A DNA stretch of 64,000 nt from Gammaproteobacteria bacterium. GTDB lineage: Bacteria > Pseudomonadota > Gammaproteobacteria > Steroidobacterales > Steroidobacteraceae. The stretch's first letter is position 1. Every line of letters begins with the position of its first letter. The DNA lies in the NCBI GenBank assembly GCA_028293725.1, contig JAQGOE010000355.1, positions 7,762 through 71,761 of the forward strand. The letters are read 5' to 3'. The notes below the pieces were generated by a model. The model worked only from the letters and a program-made list of their open reading frames with translations. It ran no database searches and was not told the DNA's origin. Shown one piece after another: positions 10,169-20,477 of this stretch. A program made the translations under genes and the position numbers.

Positions 10169-11014
10169 ATGCTCATCGACTGGTTCACCGTCGGCGCCCA
10201 GGCAGTCAATTTTCTGATCCTGGTCTGGTTGCTGAAGCGCTTTCTCTACAAGCCTGTGCTGGCGGCCATCGATGCGCGCGAGAAGAAGATCGCCGCGCAG
10301 CTCGCGGATGCTGCGGCACTAGAAACGAAGGCGCAAGCCGAACGTGCAGACCTCCATCAGCGCAGTGAGGCGTTGAACCGCGAGCGCGAGGATCTGCTCC
10401 GCAAGGCCACGGAGGAAGCCAATGCGGAGCGGCAACGCCTCATCGAGTCAGCCCGGCAGGAGTCGCAGCAGTTACACTTGAAGCTGACCCAGGCCCTGGC
10501 CGAGGAGCGAGCGGAGCTCGGGCACCAGCTCTCGGTGCGCACCCAGGCAGAGGTCTTCGCAGTGGCACGCAAGACATTGGCCGACCTTGCGGGTACCAAC
10601 CTCGAGGACCGCATGATCGAGGTCTTCATCGCACATCTTCGAGAGCTGCCGCAGGCGGAGAAGCTCACGCTGGCCGGCGCCGATATCGACTCCGGCAGAG
10701 GTGCCGTCACCAACAGCGTCGGGACGGCTAGCCTGGCGGTCCCAACTCACGCCGCTCTCGTCCGCAGCGCCTTCGTTCTCCCCGCCGCGGGCCGCGCTAG
10801 CATCGAGGCCGCGGTACACGAGTGCCTCGGCGCGACCGTGACGACTCGCTTTGAGACATCGCCCGAGTTTGTTTGCGGAGTCGAACTCACGATGGGAGGG
10901 GTGAAGGTCGCGTGGAGCGTCGCAGACTACCTGTTCTGCCTCTCCCAGAGTGTCGCTGCGCTCGTCGAGCCGGAACCGGCAGCGCCGACGCTGGAAGCCC
11001 AGCATGGCCACTGA
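10169..11014 (+). CDS. atpF: N-type ATPase subunit b with delta-like C-terminal domain
   Basis: 281 residues, much longer than a usual b subunit (about 160). One N-terminal membrane helix ([15 protein letters not shown]), then a long charged helix (about 30-160) that forms the peripheral stalk. The last 100 residues contain [20 protein letters not shown] and [19 protein letters not shown], which resemble the C-terminal part of the delta subunit. The operon has no separate atpH, so this protein probably provides both b and delta functions. The 3' end overlaps atpA by 11 bp. Confidence 0.88.
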   Translation: MLIDWFTVGAQAVNFLILVWLLKRFLYKPVLAAIDAREKKIAAQLADAAALETKAQAERADLHQRSEALNREREDLLRKATEEANAERQRLIESARQESQQLHLKLTQALAEERAELGHQLSVRTQAEVFAVARKTLADLAGTNLEDRMIEVFIAHLRELPQAEKLTLAGADIDSGRGAVTNSVGTASLAVPTHAALVRSAFVLPAAGRASIEAAVHECLGATVTTRFETSPEFVCGVELTMGGVKVAWSVADYLFCLSQSVAALVEPEPAAPTLEAQHGH

Positions 11015-12527
11015 CAGCCTGCTCCCCGATCTCGATCTGACGTTCAGCAACCTCCGGCGAGCGCGCGAGGCGTTCGTCCCGAAACTGACACCTCGGGAGG
11101 TAGGCACCCTTACGTCGGTCTCGACGGGAATCGCGACGGTCTCGGGACTTCGGGGAGCCGGCTTCGAGGAGCTCATCCAGTTTCCCGGCGGCCTGTCCGG
11201 TATCGCGTTCAACATGAACGAGGACGAAATCGGTGTCGTGCTGCTCGGAGATCATGCCCATCTGCATGCCGGCGACGAAGTCACCCGGACGGGTCGGGTC
11301 ATGGATGTCGGGGTCGGAGATCCTTTGCTCGGGCGTGTCATCGACCCGCTCGGCAGAGCGCTCGATGACCTGGGTCCCCTGGTTTGCCCGCAGCGCCTGC
11401 CAATCGAGCGCGAAGCGAAAGCGATCATGGATCGCGCTCCAATTACCGTACCGTTACAAACCGGCATCAAGGTAATCGACGCCCTCGTCCCGATCGGGCG
11501 CGGCCAGCGAGAGCTGATCCTCGGAGATCGCCAGACCGGTAAATCCGCGATCGCCATCGACACCATTCTCAACCAGCGCGACGAGAACGTCATATGTATC
11601 TACACCGCCATGGGCCAACGCGCCTCCGCTGTGGCAAAAGCGGTGGCAGATCTTCGCTCGCATGGGGCAATGGCATACACCGTCGTCATGGTCAGCGAGG
11701 GAAGTGACGCACCGGGGCTGAACTACATCGCCCCCTACGCGGCTACCAGTATCGCGGAACACTTCATGGAAGCCGGCCGCGATGTGTTGGTAGTGTATGA
11801 CGACCTTACGCAGCACGCGCGCGCGTATCGCGAGATCTCGCTGTTGCTGCGCCGTCCGCCGGGACGAGAAGCCTTTCCGGGAGACATTTTTTACATCCAC
11901 TCGCGTCTGCTGGAGCGTTCCACACACCTGCGCCAGGAACTCGGAGGCGGCTCACTGACTGCGTTACCGATCATAGAAACCGAGGCGCAAGACATCGCCG
12001 CCTACATCCCAACCAACCTCATTTCCATCACAGATGGACAGCTCTATCTTTCGCCCACGCTGTTCGAGCTCGGGATCCTACCGGCGGTCGACGTCGCCAA
12101 ATCTGTTTCCCGCGTCGGTAGTGCCGCGCAGCGCGCACCCTACCGTGCGGTGGCCGGCGACCTGAAGCTGGCGTACTCGCAATTCGAGGAGTTGGAAACA
12201 TTCTCGCGCTTCGGCACTCGGCTGGATGAGCACACGCGGCAGGTCATCGGGCACGGTCAACGTATTCGCGCGTGTCTCGGACAGCCGCAGTTCGCAGCAG
12301 TCCCGGTTGCCGAGCAAATCGCGCTTCTGCAGGCGCTGTCCGGCGGACTCCTGGACCCCATTCCACTGGATCGGATCGCCGCCGCCGAGGAAGCGTTGCG
12401 CGCGGCGATCGCACAAATGCCCGGCGCCTTGCGCCAACGCTATCTGGCCGATGGCACACTGGACGCCGTCGATCGGACGAGCGTGGCACAGATCGTCGCC
12501 AGCGCGCTCGCCCCTTTCAAGCCATGA
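11004..12527 (+). CDS. atpA: N-type ATPase F1 subunit alpha
   Basis: 507 residues from the ATG at 11004, within the end of atpF. It has the P-loop [13 protein letters not shown], the adenine-region sequence [20 protein letters not shown], and the alpha-subunit signature [17 protein letters not shown]. It forms the non-catalytic nucleotide-binding sites of the F1 hexamer. The stop overlaps the atpG start as ATGA. Confidence 0.94.
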   Translation: MATDSLLPDLDLTFSNLRRAREAFVPKLTPREVGTLTSVSTGIATVSGLRGAGFEELIQFPGGLSGIAFNMNEDEIGVVLLGDHAHLHAGDEVTRTGRVMDVGVGDPLLGRVIDPLGRALDDLGPLVCPQRLPIEREAKAIMDRAPITVPLQTGIKVIDALVPIGRGQRELILGDRQTGKSAIAIDTILNQRDENVICIYTAMGQRASAVAKAVADLRSHGAMAYTVVMVSEGSDAPGLNYIAPYAATSIAEHFMEAGRDVLVVYDDLTQHARAYREISLLLRRPPGREAFPGDIFYIHSRLLERSTHLRQELGGGSLTALPIIETEAQDIAAYIPTNLISITDGQLYLSPTLFELGILPAVDVAKSVSRVGSAAQRAPYRAVAGDLKLAYSQFEELETFSRFGTRLDEHTRQVIGHGQRIRACLGQPQFAAVPVAEQIALLQALSGGLLDPIPLDRIAAAEEALRAAIAQMPGALRQRYLADGTLDAVDRTSVAQIVASALAPFKP

Positions 12528-13396
12528 GCGACACGCTGGCCAGTTTGCGCCGCAAGCTCAACGCAGCCGAGCAACTCGGTGCGGTGGTTCGCGCCATGAA
12601 GGCGGTTGCGGCCTCCTCCATCGGCCAATATGAGAAGGCCGTCGATGCACTGGGCCAATACCAGCGTTCGGTGGAACTCGCGCTGAGCCTATGTTTGCGC
12701 GGCGAGCAGGGAGTTGCAGCGGCGCCGGCCGCCGCCAGGGATCCGCCGGTAGGCGCCCTGGTCTTCGGATCGGATCAGGGGTTGGTGGGTCGCTTTAACG
12801 AGGTCGTCGGAAGTTTTGCGCTGGAGGGTTTGCGGAAGCTTCCAGGACCGAAGACGGTCTGGGCGGTCGGCGAACGGGTGTGCTCGTGTCTCGAAGAGGC
12901 CGGTCTGGCTATCACGAAGCGATTCGCAGTGCCGGGCTCGGTCACCGCCATCACGGCGCTGGTGACTGAGATTCAGATAGAGATCGAGACATACACGGCC
13001 CGCGAGCGGTACAGCGAGGTCCACGTCTTTCACAACTCACCTCAAGCGGCCGCGCACTACGGTGCGGCCAGCCAGCGACTGCTGCCGCTGGATGTGGCAT
13101 GGCGTAAACGACTCACGGAGATCCCGTGGCCAAACACTCAACTCGCGGAGGTGCTTGGGGGAGGCCCCGGGAGCCTGACAGCCCTGGTACACGAGCAGTT
13201 GTTCATTTCCCTTTACAGGGCGTGCGCGGAATCCCTGGCAAGCGAGAATGCCAGCCGGCTGGGAGCTATGCAGCGCGCGGAGCGGAACATCGAGAGCATC
13301 TCCAACGATTTGCGGCACTCACTCAATCGTCTGCGGCAGAGTTCGATCGACGAGGAACTCTTTGACGTGGTGGCGGGATTCAACGCGCTCGCCTGA
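12524..13396 (+). CDS. atpG: N-type ATPase F1 subunit gamma
   Basis: 290 residues, standard length. The N-terminal helix ([20 protein letters not shown]) and C-terminal helix ([20 protein letters not shown]) form the central-stalk coiled coil, with a Rossmann-like middle domain ([17 protein letters not shown]). It couples c-ring rotation to the F1 head. Last gene of the nine-gene operon. The start ATG overlaps the atpA stop. Confidence 0.92.
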   Translation: MSDTLASLRRKLNAAEQLGAVVRAMKAVAASSIGQYEKAVDALGQYQRSVELALSLCLRGEQGVAAAPAAARDPPVGALVFGSDQGLVGRFNEVVGSFALEGLRKLPGPKTVWAVGERVCSCLEEAGLAITKRFAVPGSVTAITALVTEIQIEIETYTARERYSEVHVFHNSPQAAAHYGAASQRLLPLDVAWRKRLTEIPWPNTQLAEVLGGGPGSLTALVHEQLFISLYRACAESLASENASRLGAMQRAERNIESISNDLRHSLNRLRQSSIDEELFDVVAGFNALA

Positions 13397-13555
13397 AAGC
13401 GGCAGTTTTGACCGCCGAGTTGGTGCTCTAGATTCGAACGGACGCGGCGACGGTGATCGGTAGGCCATGTGTACGTGTGTTGCCGCACCGACCACAGCGC
13501 GCCGTACGTCTACCGTGACTGTCACAACGACGCAGGACACGATTGGTGGTAGGCA

Positions 13556-15949
13556 ATGACCGAAAATACGCTCTCTGCCGAACTTCTGCGCACGATGGAC
13601 GCATACTGGCGGGCCGCGAACTACCTGTCTGTCGGTCAGATTTACCTGTACGACAATCCGCTGCTGAAGGAGCCGCTGACGCTTGCGCACGTGAAGCCGA
13701 TGCTGCTCGGGCATTGGGGTACGACACCCGGTCAGAACTTCATTTACGTCCATCTGAACCGGGTCATCAAGAAATATGACCTCGACATGATCTATGTCTC
13801 CGGCCCCGGGCACGGCGGTCCGGCGGTCGTGGGTAACACGTACCTCGAAGGGACCTACAGCGAGATCTATCCCAACATCAGCCGCGATGAGGCCGGGCTC
13901 AAGAGGCTCTTTACACAGTTCTCGTTTCCGGGCGGAATTCCCAGTCATGCATCCCCGGAGTGTCCGGGATCGATCCACGAAGGCGGAGAGCTCGGCTACT
14001 CGCTCAGCCACTCCTTCGGCGCCGTGTTCGACAACCCGGATTTGGTCGTCGCTTGTGTGGTCGGCGATGGCGAAGCGGAAACCGGCCCGCTCGCGACGGC
14101 GTGGCATTCCAACAAGTTCCTGAATCCCGTCACCGACGGCGCCGTACTGCCGATTCTGCATCTCAACGGCTATAAGATCTCGAACCCCACCCTCCTGGCT
14201 CGGATCAGCCACGAGGAGCTGGAGCAATTCCTGCGCGGCTGCGGTTGGACGCCCTTCTTCGTCGAGGGGCACGATCCGCACCTGATGCACGAGGCCATGG
14301 CTGCGACGCTCGACACAGCCGTTGAGCAGATTAGGCAGATCCAGCAAGGTGCGCGCGCGCGTGGCGAGACTACGCGGCCGCGGTGGCCGATGATCGTCCT
14401 TAACTCCCCCAAGGGCTGGACGGGACCGAAGGTGGTCGATGGCTTGCAGATCGAGGGGACATTCCGCGCCCATCAGGTACCCCTATCCATCTCGGCACAG
14501 CATCCCGAACACCTTCCGCTGCTCGAAGGTTGGTTGAAGAGCTACCGGCCCGCGGAGCTGTTCGACAGCCAAGGACGTCTGCAGCCGGAACTGGCCGATC
14601 TCGCCCCCACCGGGGAGCGACGCATGGGCGCGAACCCGCACGCCAACGGTGGCATCCTGTTGCGCGATCTGCGCATGCCCGATTTTCGCGAGTATGCATT
14701 CAACGTCCCGTCTCCCGGGGTGGGCGGCCCCGGCGACACTCACGTCCTCGGCCGGTTTTTGCGCGACGTTGCCAAGCTCAATGCGCAAAGGCGTCATTTT
14801 CGCATCTTTGGTCCCGATGAGACGCTGTCGAACGGGTTGGAAGCGGTTTTTGAGGTGACCAACCGTCAATGGGTCGCCGAGACGCGCAAGGATGACGAGT
14901 TCCTCGGCCCCAGCGGCCAGGTGATGGAGATGCTCAGTGAGCATCAATGCGAGGGGTGGCTGGAAGGCTATCTGCTCACCGGACGACACGGACTCTTCAA
15001 CTGCTACGAGGCGTTCATCCATATCGTGGACTCAATGTTCAACCAGCACGCCAAGTGGTTGAAAGTCACCGCCACCCTCCCCTGGCGCCGTCGTATCGCC
15101 TCACTGAACTATCTTCTGGCCTCCCATGTCTGGCGACAGGATCACAACGGCTTCACCCACCAGGATCCGGGATTCATCGATCATGTCGTGAACAAGAAAG
15201 CCGAGATCGTCCGCGTGTACCTGCCGCCCGATGCCAACTGTCTGCTGTCCACGATCGATCACTGCCTGCGAAGCCGGCACTACGTGAATGTCGTGATTGC
15301 CGGAAAACACCCGGCTCCCCAGTGGCTCCCGATGGAGGCCGCCATAGAACACTGCACGAAGGGTATCGGCGTTTGGCAGTGGGCCAGTAACGAATACGAT
15401 GTCGAGCCCGACGTCGTCATGGGTTGCGCCGGCGACGTGCCCACTCTCGAGACGCTCGCCGCCGTTTCCATCCTGAGGCAACACTTGCCCGACCTGAAGA
15501 TCCGGGTGGTCAATGTCGTCGACCTCATGAAGTTGCAGCCGAAGTCCGAGCATCCGCACGGCTTGAGCGATCCGGAATTCGACGCCCTGTTCACGACGAA
15601 CAAACCGATCATCTTCGCCTTCCATGCTTACCCGTGGCTGATTCACCGGCTGACCTATCGCCGCACCAATCACGCCAACCTTCACGTGCGCGGCTACAAG
15701 GAGGAAGGAACGATCACAACCGCCTTCGACATGACGGTACTCAACGATCTGGATCGCTTCCACCTCGTGATGGACGTCATCGATCGCCTGCCACAGACGG
15801 GCAGTAAGGGCTCTCATCTGAAGCGGCAGCTGCAGGACAAACTGATCGAGCACAAGCACTATATTGACCGCTACGGCCAGGACATGCCGGAGATCCGCAA
15901 CTGGGAATGGGGCAAGCCCCATCCGCTGGATTTGACCCGGTCAACCTGA
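13556..15949 (+). CDS. xfp: Xylulose-5-phosphate/fructose-6-phosphate phosphoketolase
   Basis: A 797-residue thiamine-diphosphate enzyme that splits xylulose 5-phosphate or fructose 6-phosphate with phosphate to acetyl phosphate plus a C3 or C4 sugar phosphate. Family landmarks are [17 protein letters not shown] near residue 85, [19 protein letters not shown], and the diphosphate motif [19 protein letters not shown]. The C-terminal XFP domain contains the FNCYEAF and CNQ-less [16 protein letters not shown] segments. It starts 159 bp after the ATPase operon. Acetyl phosphate could yield ATP through acetate kinase, which is not in the window. Upstream DNA at 13460-13518 has a distant CGGTAG/CTACCG pair. 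Confidence 0.95.
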   Translation: MTENTLSAELLRTMDAYWRAANYLSVGQIYLYDNPLLKEPLTLAHVKPMLLGHWGTTPGQNFIYVHLNRVIKKYDLDMIYVSGPGHGGPAVVGNTYLEGTYSEIYPNISRDEAGLKRLFTQFSFPGGIPSHASPECPGSIHEGGELGYSLSHSFGAVFDNPDLVVACVVGDGEAETGPLATAWHSNKFLNPVTDGAVLPILHLNGYKISNPTLLARISHEELEQFLRGCGWTPFFVEGHDPHLMHEAMAATLDTAVEQIRQIQQGARARGETTRPRWPMIVLNSPKGWTGPKVVDGLQIEGTFRAHQVPLSISAQHPEHLPLLEGWLKSYRPAELFDSQGRLQPELADLAPTGERRMGANPHANGGILLRDLRMPDFREYAFNVPSPGVGGPGDTHVLGRFLRDVAKLNAQRRHFRIFGPDETLSNGLEAVFEVTNRQWVAETRKDDEFLGPSGQVMEMLSEHQCEGWLEGYLLTGRHGLFNCYEAFIHIVDSMFNQHAKWLKVTATLPWRRRIASLNYLLASHVWRQDHNGFTHQDPGFIDHVVNKKAEIVRVYLPPDANCLLSTIDHCLRSRHYVNVVIAGKHPAPQWLPMEAAIEHCTKGIGVWQWASNEYDVEPDVVMGCAGDVPTLETLAAVSILRQHLPDLKIRVVNVVDLMKLQPKSEHPHGLSDPEFDALFTTNKPIIFAFHAYPWLIHRLTYRRTNHANLHVRGYKEEGTITTAFDMTVLNDLDRFHLVMDVIDRLPQTGSKGSHLKRQLQDKLIEHKHYIDRYGQDMPEIRNWEWGKPHPLDLTRST

Positions 15950-16196
15950 GACAGCGCTGGCGGGGATCGAGCCCACATCAACCCGCCGGTTAAGAGGTTC
16001 GGGAATCAATGAGCGCCCCCGATGGTCTTCGAGCTGTGCATCGTCGCGGGCCCGTGCATCTTTAGCAACTCAACATAGTCGTTTGTGGAGTAGCGATCTC
16101 GCTTCCCACTGGAGCAGATCAATCGCCATACCGGCGTGTTGAATGCGATCTGGCACGAGATCCCAGAAACCCAACGCGAGCGGGGCTCGCGGCGGC

Positions 16197-16799
16197 CTAC
16201 TTCCCCTGACTCTCTTTCAGCTCCCGGACCATGAACGTAATGGCGTGCGTCCACGCCGCGTCGTTGTCGCCCCTGAAGTCATACGAGTTGCGCCCGACGA
16301 TCTGGCCGCTGGCGACGTCGTGAAACTCGTAGGTCAGCGATAAAATGAGATTGCTCACGCGATCGACCCATGTCACGAGGACCTGATCGGCACCGAGTTG
16401 TCTTCCGACCTGCAGGTCGCACCCGTTGCAATCATGCCAATACGCTTGTTGCGACTTCAGTCGGTTGATCAAAGGCAGAGCCGGCGTGTTGTCCAGAACC
16501 TGGTATAGCTCGCTGTTTTCCAGCTCGCGGCGCAGGATCGCGCTCTCCGACTTGAGCCGTGCTGCGTGCTCGGCGGTGAATTGCGGTCCACCAAGGTCCC
16601 CGGTCAGCTCGATGTCCAGCACGACGAGTTTTGGTTTCGCGGGCGCGGCGAGCGCCAGATCAGCCTTCGGGGCGAGCCCGAGCAGCCCGACGGTCGCCAG
16701 CAGCCCCATCAGCAGAGCGCGTTTCTGGAGGATGCGTGACCGAATTTTGCGCGTGTTGGTGTTATTGCACTGAAAATGAGGGACCCGAATCTTGGACAT
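16197..16799 (-). CDS. Secreted DUF2380-family protein
   Basis: 200 residues from the ATG at 16799. A basic N-terminus (KIRSRILQKRALL) and a hydrophobic stretch (LMGLLATVGLLGL) ending at ALAAPAKP form a signal peptide. The mature part has VVLDIELTGDLGG, a two-Cys CNGCDLQVGRQLGADQVLV segment, and the C-terminal LTYEFHDVASGQIV and YDFRGDNDAAWTHA typical of DUF2380/DUF3280 proteins, often found near periplasmic dehydrogenases. Function unknown; the fold recalls lipoproteins that bind envelope partners. Monocistronic, convergent with xfp. Confidence 0.75.
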   Translation of the reverse strand: MSKIRVPHFQCNNTNTRKIRSRILQKRALLMGLLATVGLLGLAPKADLALAAPAKPKLVVLDIELTGDLGGPQFTAEHAARLKSESAILRRELENSELYQVLDNTPALPLINRLKSQQAYWHDCNGCDLQVGRQLGADQVLVTWVDRVSNLILSLTYEFHDVASGQIVGRNSYDFRGDNDAAWTHAITFMVRELKESQGK

Positions 16800-17045
16800 G
16801 GACTCCTCCAACGGCAGCGCAGCGGTCAAGCTTACGATAGTCAGGTTTCGCCTTTCCGCAAAAGCTTAGTGGGATCCACGGAGTAATCCCACCGTCGCGC
16901 GTAATTAATTGATCTAGGAAGAAACGAGAGGTAGGCGATACGGAGGGCGTGCCCGGCTTGTGCCTGGATCCACATGACCTTGCGATTGCAAAGTACATCG
17001 CAGGAAGGAAGCCATCGCTCTATATTTCGGCGACGGGAAAATCTG

Positions 17046-17153
17046 AGAGAACCCGAACTCTGCCTGGGTTGCCGTGTCAGCCTGTCCCACAACCTGATTG
17101 AGGTCGTTCACGGCCTGGGGAGCGGTGAAAGTCCCGCCCAACGTTGGCAAAAG
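17046..17153 (-). pseudogene. HAF-repeat protein fragment
   Basis: One minus-strand frame reads LGGTFTAPQAVNDLNQVVG followed by QADTATQAEFGF. This matches the pattern of a single HAF repeat (LGGT..A..IND.GQVVG.S.T), usually found in tandem in extracellular proteins. No start, signal or further repeats are present, so it is a fragment. Confidence 0.5.
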
Positions 17154-17251
17154 GATGCGCTTGAAGTGCTGCTGCAGGGACCCACAGGCGGGAAACTGCG
17201 CCTGCGCTGGTGAGACAGACCCGCGCGATGGCACCCCTTGCGCAATCGCAA

Positions 17252-17383
17252 CACCAGCGAGAGATATCGACGCAACAGGAGGTCCGCATCAAGGCGCGTA
17301 TTCGCCGTAATAGGCACATGGTCGGAGATTCGCTGAAATTCCCGAACGAAGGCGATAACGTCATTGAGGGAGAGCACGCTCAC
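17252..17383 (-). pseudogene. Acyl-carrier-like (DUF1493-type) N-terminal fragment
   Basis: The first 35 or so residues from a GTG at 17383 (SLNDVIAFVREFQRI, then ITANTRLDADLL) look like the first helix and loop of an acyl-carrier-like DUF1493 protein. The expected helix with the DGxE/DS site is missing, and the frame turns to unlikely sequence. Low-confidence remnant. Confidence 0.3.
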
Positions 17384-17464
17384 AGGCTTGGGCGATTCAT
17401 CGCTGGCGTGGATCCGAGTTGCCGATCGTCGCTCAGAGACTACCTGTTTCCGAGACGGGCCAGA

Positions 17465-17893
17465 TTAAAAGGTAAACAGGGCGCTGGCGTGCTGCGCTTG
17501 GCGATAGATCTTCTCCGCTTCCTGCAGTTCGCCGTTGAGGTGCAGCAGGCGCCCCAGGTTGATACGCGCTCCAAGGTGCCCACGGTACGTCTTCAACGCC
17601 GCGATGTATCCGGAGCGCGCCGGCGCCTCGTAGGATGAGGAGGTCGTCCATCGAATAGCTCAGCGTATCTGCGTTTTCTTCGGGCGGATGAGGCCGGCGC
17701 CAGCCAGAGAGCGCACTAGTTCTGCGGGCAGCGCGACCAGGCGATCGATGTCGGTCGCTGAATAAACAGCGGTTGCGGGCTGTGGCGGAACCCTTGGTGG
17801 CGTTAGCCGTTTCAGATTTCCCCGTGATGACATCTTCACTTTTAGCGGTTTCGGACGCTGTGGCATTCCAACTCGCTTGCAAATGGAGCGCAC
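17465..17893 (-). pseudogene. MerR-like HTH / TPR regulator, frameshifted and deleted
   Basis: Three consecutive frames carry pieces of one protein. The first frame has YSATDIDRLVALPAELVRSL then AGLIRPKK, ending at a TGA. The second continues with DTLSYSMDDLLILRGAGALR, the usual MerR-like second half. The third gives a TPR unit, GHLGARINLGRLLHLNGELQ then EAEKIYRQAQHASALFTF, ending at TAA; one base removed there would continue FNLARLG. The middle of the protein is missing. Proteins with an N-terminal MerR-type domain followed by TPRs are a known family of uncharacterised regulators. The adjacent ligase is intact. Confidence 0.6.
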
Positions 17894-17983
17894 AGATAGT
17901 GGGACATACGTGACTCGAGGAGCAGCAACATTCGATCCACCTCACGCTCGTTGGTGTCGTTGAAGGCTTTTTCAGGGATTGGC

Positions 17984-19072
17984 ATGAAGCCGCCCGTCGA
18001 GCCGATGCTCGCCAAGCTGGGGGACGAGCTGCCGACGGGTGACTATCTGTATGAGCCCAAGTGGGACGGGTTCCGGGCAATCGTGTTCCGCGGCGAGGAC
18101 GCCGTGTTTGTGCAGAGTCGGGATTCGCGGCCGCTCGATCGCTACTTTCCGGAGCTGCACCAGGCGCTGCTGAAGGGTCTGCCAAAGAACTGCGTCGTTG
18201 ACGGTGAAATCGTGATCGTGACGGCGCGCGGTCTCGACTTCGATTCCTTGCAGTTGCGTTTGCACCCCGCGACGTCGCGCGTCCAGAAGCTCGCCACTGA
18301 GACCCCCTCCTCTTTCGTCGCTTTCGATGTGCTCGCGGCAAGCGGACGCAGTCTCATGGCTGAGCCGCAATCGGCTCGCCGCAAAGCCCTCGAGAAACTG
18401 CTCGGTAAAGTGAAATCGCCGCTGCATATCACGCCGTTCACGCGCGACCGCGCGATCGCGCTCGACTGGCTGAGACGCTTCGAAGGAGCCGGGTTGGACG
18501 GCGTGGTCGCGAAGCTGGCGTCCGGCGCCTACCTCCCGGGCAAGCGGGCAATGATCAAGGTGAAGCACGCGCGCACGGCCGACTGTGTTGTGGCCGGATT
18601 CCGCTGGCACAAGAGCGGCAAGGATGCGGTTGGATCGCTGCTTCTAGGTCTATACGACGCGCAGGGAGTGTTGCAGCATGTCGGGGTGACGTCGTCTTTC
18701 AAAATGGCGATGCGCAAGCAACTCGCTAAGGAACTCGCTCCGCTTCACCAGAAGGCCAAGGACGGGCACCCTTGGGGCAGGTGGGCAGATGGCGCCGCCA
18801 AATCGAGTCGCATGCCGGGCGGGCAGAGCCGATGGAGCGCGGGTAAGGACTTGTCATGGGAGCCGCTCAGGATTGAGCGCGTCTGCGAAGTGAAATATGA
18901 CCACATGCAGGGCGATCGCTTCCGTCACGCGACGTTTTTCCTGCGCTGGCGACCCGACAAGCGGCCCCGGGACTGTGGTTATGACCAACTGGAAGTGACC
19001 AAGCCCTATGAGCTCGAGAAGATCTTCTCGTCACGCCCCGGAGATCCGAGTAAACAGCGGCCGCGGCGGTAG
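17984..19072 (+). CDS. ATP-dependent DNA ligase (LigC/LigD ligase-domain type)
   Basis: 362 residues from the ATG at 17984, preceded by AGGGA. The adenylation domain has the nucleotidyltransferase motif EPKWDGFRA, with Lys as the AMP-accepting residue, motif III FVAFDVLA, motif IV GLDGVVAK and motif V KVKHARTADCVV. The OB domain ends with HMQGDRFRHATFFLRWRPDK, as in LigD-type ligase domains. It seals nicks using ATP, and in bacteria with Ku works in non-homologous end joining. It is a stand-alone ligase: no primase or nuclease domain and no ku gene in the window. Confidence 0.92.
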   Translation: MKPPVEPMLAKLGDELPTGDYLYEPKWDGFRAIVFRGEDAVFVQSRDSRPLDRYFPELHQALLKGLPKNCVVDGEIVIVTARGLDFDSLQLRLHPATSRVQKLATETPSSFVAFDVLAASGRSLMAEPQSARRKALEKLLGKVKSPLHITPFTRDRAIALDWLRRFEGAGLDGVVAKLASGAYLPGKRAMIKVKHARTADCVVAGFRWHKSGKDAVGSLLLGLYDAQGVLQHVGVTSSFKMAMRKQLAKELAPLHQKAKDGHPWGRWADGAAKSSRMPGGQSRWSAGKDLSWEPLRIERVCEVKYDHMQGDRFRHATFFLRWRPDKRPRDCGYDQLEVTKPYELEKIFSSRPGDPSKQRPRR

Positions 19073-19407
19073 TGCGCGATTTTGCGCCTGTCGGGAGATG
19101 AGGACCGCGGATAGGGAAGTCAACTCGCAACCCTCACGGCCTGGATAGCGGAGCTGGAGCCCAACAAAAATCGGGGTCGAGCGACGGTGTCGCGAGCGCG
19201 GGCATCAGGGAGTGTTGGCAGGGTCGCCAACCTCGACCTGCGCCCTCGCTTAGGCGTCCCGCCGACCTCCGCCTTTGGGGATTCGTCGCTCCTGTGTGCA
19301 TGGCATTCGCGGCTTTCGCGTCGACGGCTTCTTTTCCGCGCGGGTGCCGGCTCGGCACAAAACCTGCGGGTGCCTGGGAGTGATCCCACATCCCGGAGGA
19401 CTCAATC
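19073..19407. other. Intergenic stretch, nothing recognised
   Basis: About 335 bp between the ligase and the small acidic gene. Open frames here have no protein-like composition. The only functional element I can point to is the GGAGG at the right end, serving the next gene. Confidence 0.4.
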
Positions 19408-19659
19408 ATGGCTAAGAGCCAAGAGATCGACCCGATGGAATCGCCGTTGGATCCTGATGCGACACAGGTACAGCCACCGCTGAGCGGAACCGTGGACGAC
19501 GACGACGACGACGCAGATGATGAGCATTGGGATGAGAATGAGCCTCCGGACCGGGCGCTCAGTACTCGAAGTGAAACGCAGGACGAATTCCGGCTCGACG
19601 AACGGGAGGAAGACGCGGCCGAAGACCCGGCGGCAGGCGATGAGGACAGCCTGGACTGA
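19408..19659 (+). CDS. Small, highly acidic hypothetical protein
   Basis: 83 residues. GGAGG stands 9 bp before the ATG, which argues for real translation. The protein has a run of seven Asp residues (VDDDDDDADDEHWDEN), many Glu/Asp throughout, and no hydrophobic core; it should be intrinsically disordered. Function unknown. Neither signal peptide nor known domain is visible. It could be a nucleic-acid-mimic or ion-buffering protein, but this is speculation. Confidence 0.6.
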   Translation: MAKSQEIDPMESPLDPDATQVQPPLSGTVDDDDDDADDEHWDENEPPDRALSTRSETQDEFRLDEREEDAAEDPAAGDEDSLD

Positions 19660-19751
19660 AGGAAGTGTGACCCCGCACGATCATTAACCTGGAGCAAAGA
19701 ATCGCCGCTGCAGCGACGGCGGTTTGCGAGCTGTCAGGCGTTGGCAGGTTC

Positions 19752-20237
19752 TCAGGGCAGTTTGGCGGTACCTGTCGTATCTGGGGCACCCGGGGCGGCC
19801 AGGACCTTGCCCATCCAGGTGAGCATCGAGGTCCCCTCCTCCTCGGTCGCCGCATGCTCGAGCGACTGGTTCTGCAGATCGGCGCTGCGCAGCGCGACAG
19901 GTTCGCTCTCGCTCAATAGTTGCAGGGCGCGTCGTGTCTCGATGTCTCCGCGCGGCTGCACCGCGATCGCCGCTTTACCCTCTAGCACGGCACGTTGAAA
20001 CAGTTGCACCGAGCGCTCACGCTCGTCGTTACCATCACTCTGAAACAACTTGCGGAAGTACTCCGTCAACTTCGCGTCGAGACCCTCCCGCGGTACGAGC
20101 TTGACTTGCCCCAGCTCCTGCAAGGAAGTGAGCTCCACCCGATCGGTTGCGAAGCCGTCTTTGACCAAACGGGTACGAACCGCTTCGGCGGTGGCGTGAT
20201 CATTGAACACTGCGACAAGTACTGCACTCATGAGCAT
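19752..20237 (-). CDS. Stress-type small cytoplasmic protein (general stress protein 17M-like N-terminus)
   Basis: 161 residues. The N-terminus (SAVLVAVFNDHATAEAVRTR then LVKDGF) has the beta-alpha pattern of the YflT/17M-type stress domain, in which a ferredoxin-like fold begins with a strand and a helix. The C-terminal part contains a Gly/Ala-poor helical tail (LQNQSLEHAATEEEG) and no membrane segment. ATG at 20237, with a second ATG two codons in. Monocistronic. Function unknown; the family link is moderate. Confidence 0.7.
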   Translation of the reverse strand: MLMSAVLVAVFNDHATAEAVRTRLVKDGFATDRVELTSLQELGQVKLVPREGLDAKLTEYFRKLFQSDGNDERERSVQLFQRAVLEGKAAIAVQPRGDIETRRALQLLSESEPVALRSADLQNQSLEHAATEEEGTSMLTWMGKVLAAPGAPDTTGTAKLP

Positions 20238-20477
20238 AGATTGCCCTGCTCTTCAGGTGCCGGGTAGTGCCTGTAGGCCGCATTCGCGTGTAGGACTCAG
20301 TTACTGAGGAACGACCCCGACCCCACGGCGCCGCAGACCTGGCCGATGGCATGACATGCGCTAAAATCAGTGCGGCGCTTTCGAAGACTGCGCCGACCGC
20401 GGCTTTTCGGCGCGGGCCCGCATGCTTCGCGTACACCGCCTGAGATGCCATCCTGGGATAATTGGAGGTGAACGCTT

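Larger units (their letters stand above)
16830..17983. other. Gene-poor stretch with decayed coding remnants
   Basis: Just over 1.1 kb between the DUF2380 gene and the DNA ligase has no intact gene. Fragments of three unrelated protein families can be read on the minus strand in shifting frames (17046-17153, 17252-17383, 17465-17893; listed separately). It looks like an eroding deletion zone. Confidence 0.6.

Noticed and set aside
10472..11215. A 247-codon minus-strand frame over atpF/atpA
   Set aside because: Opposite of the ATPase coding strand; operon order and motifs settle the strand.
13319..14473. A 384-codon open frame antisense to the phosphoketolase gene
   Set aside because: High-GC codon bias in the real gene leaves the opposite strand open. 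The antisense translation has no domain and no ribosome site.
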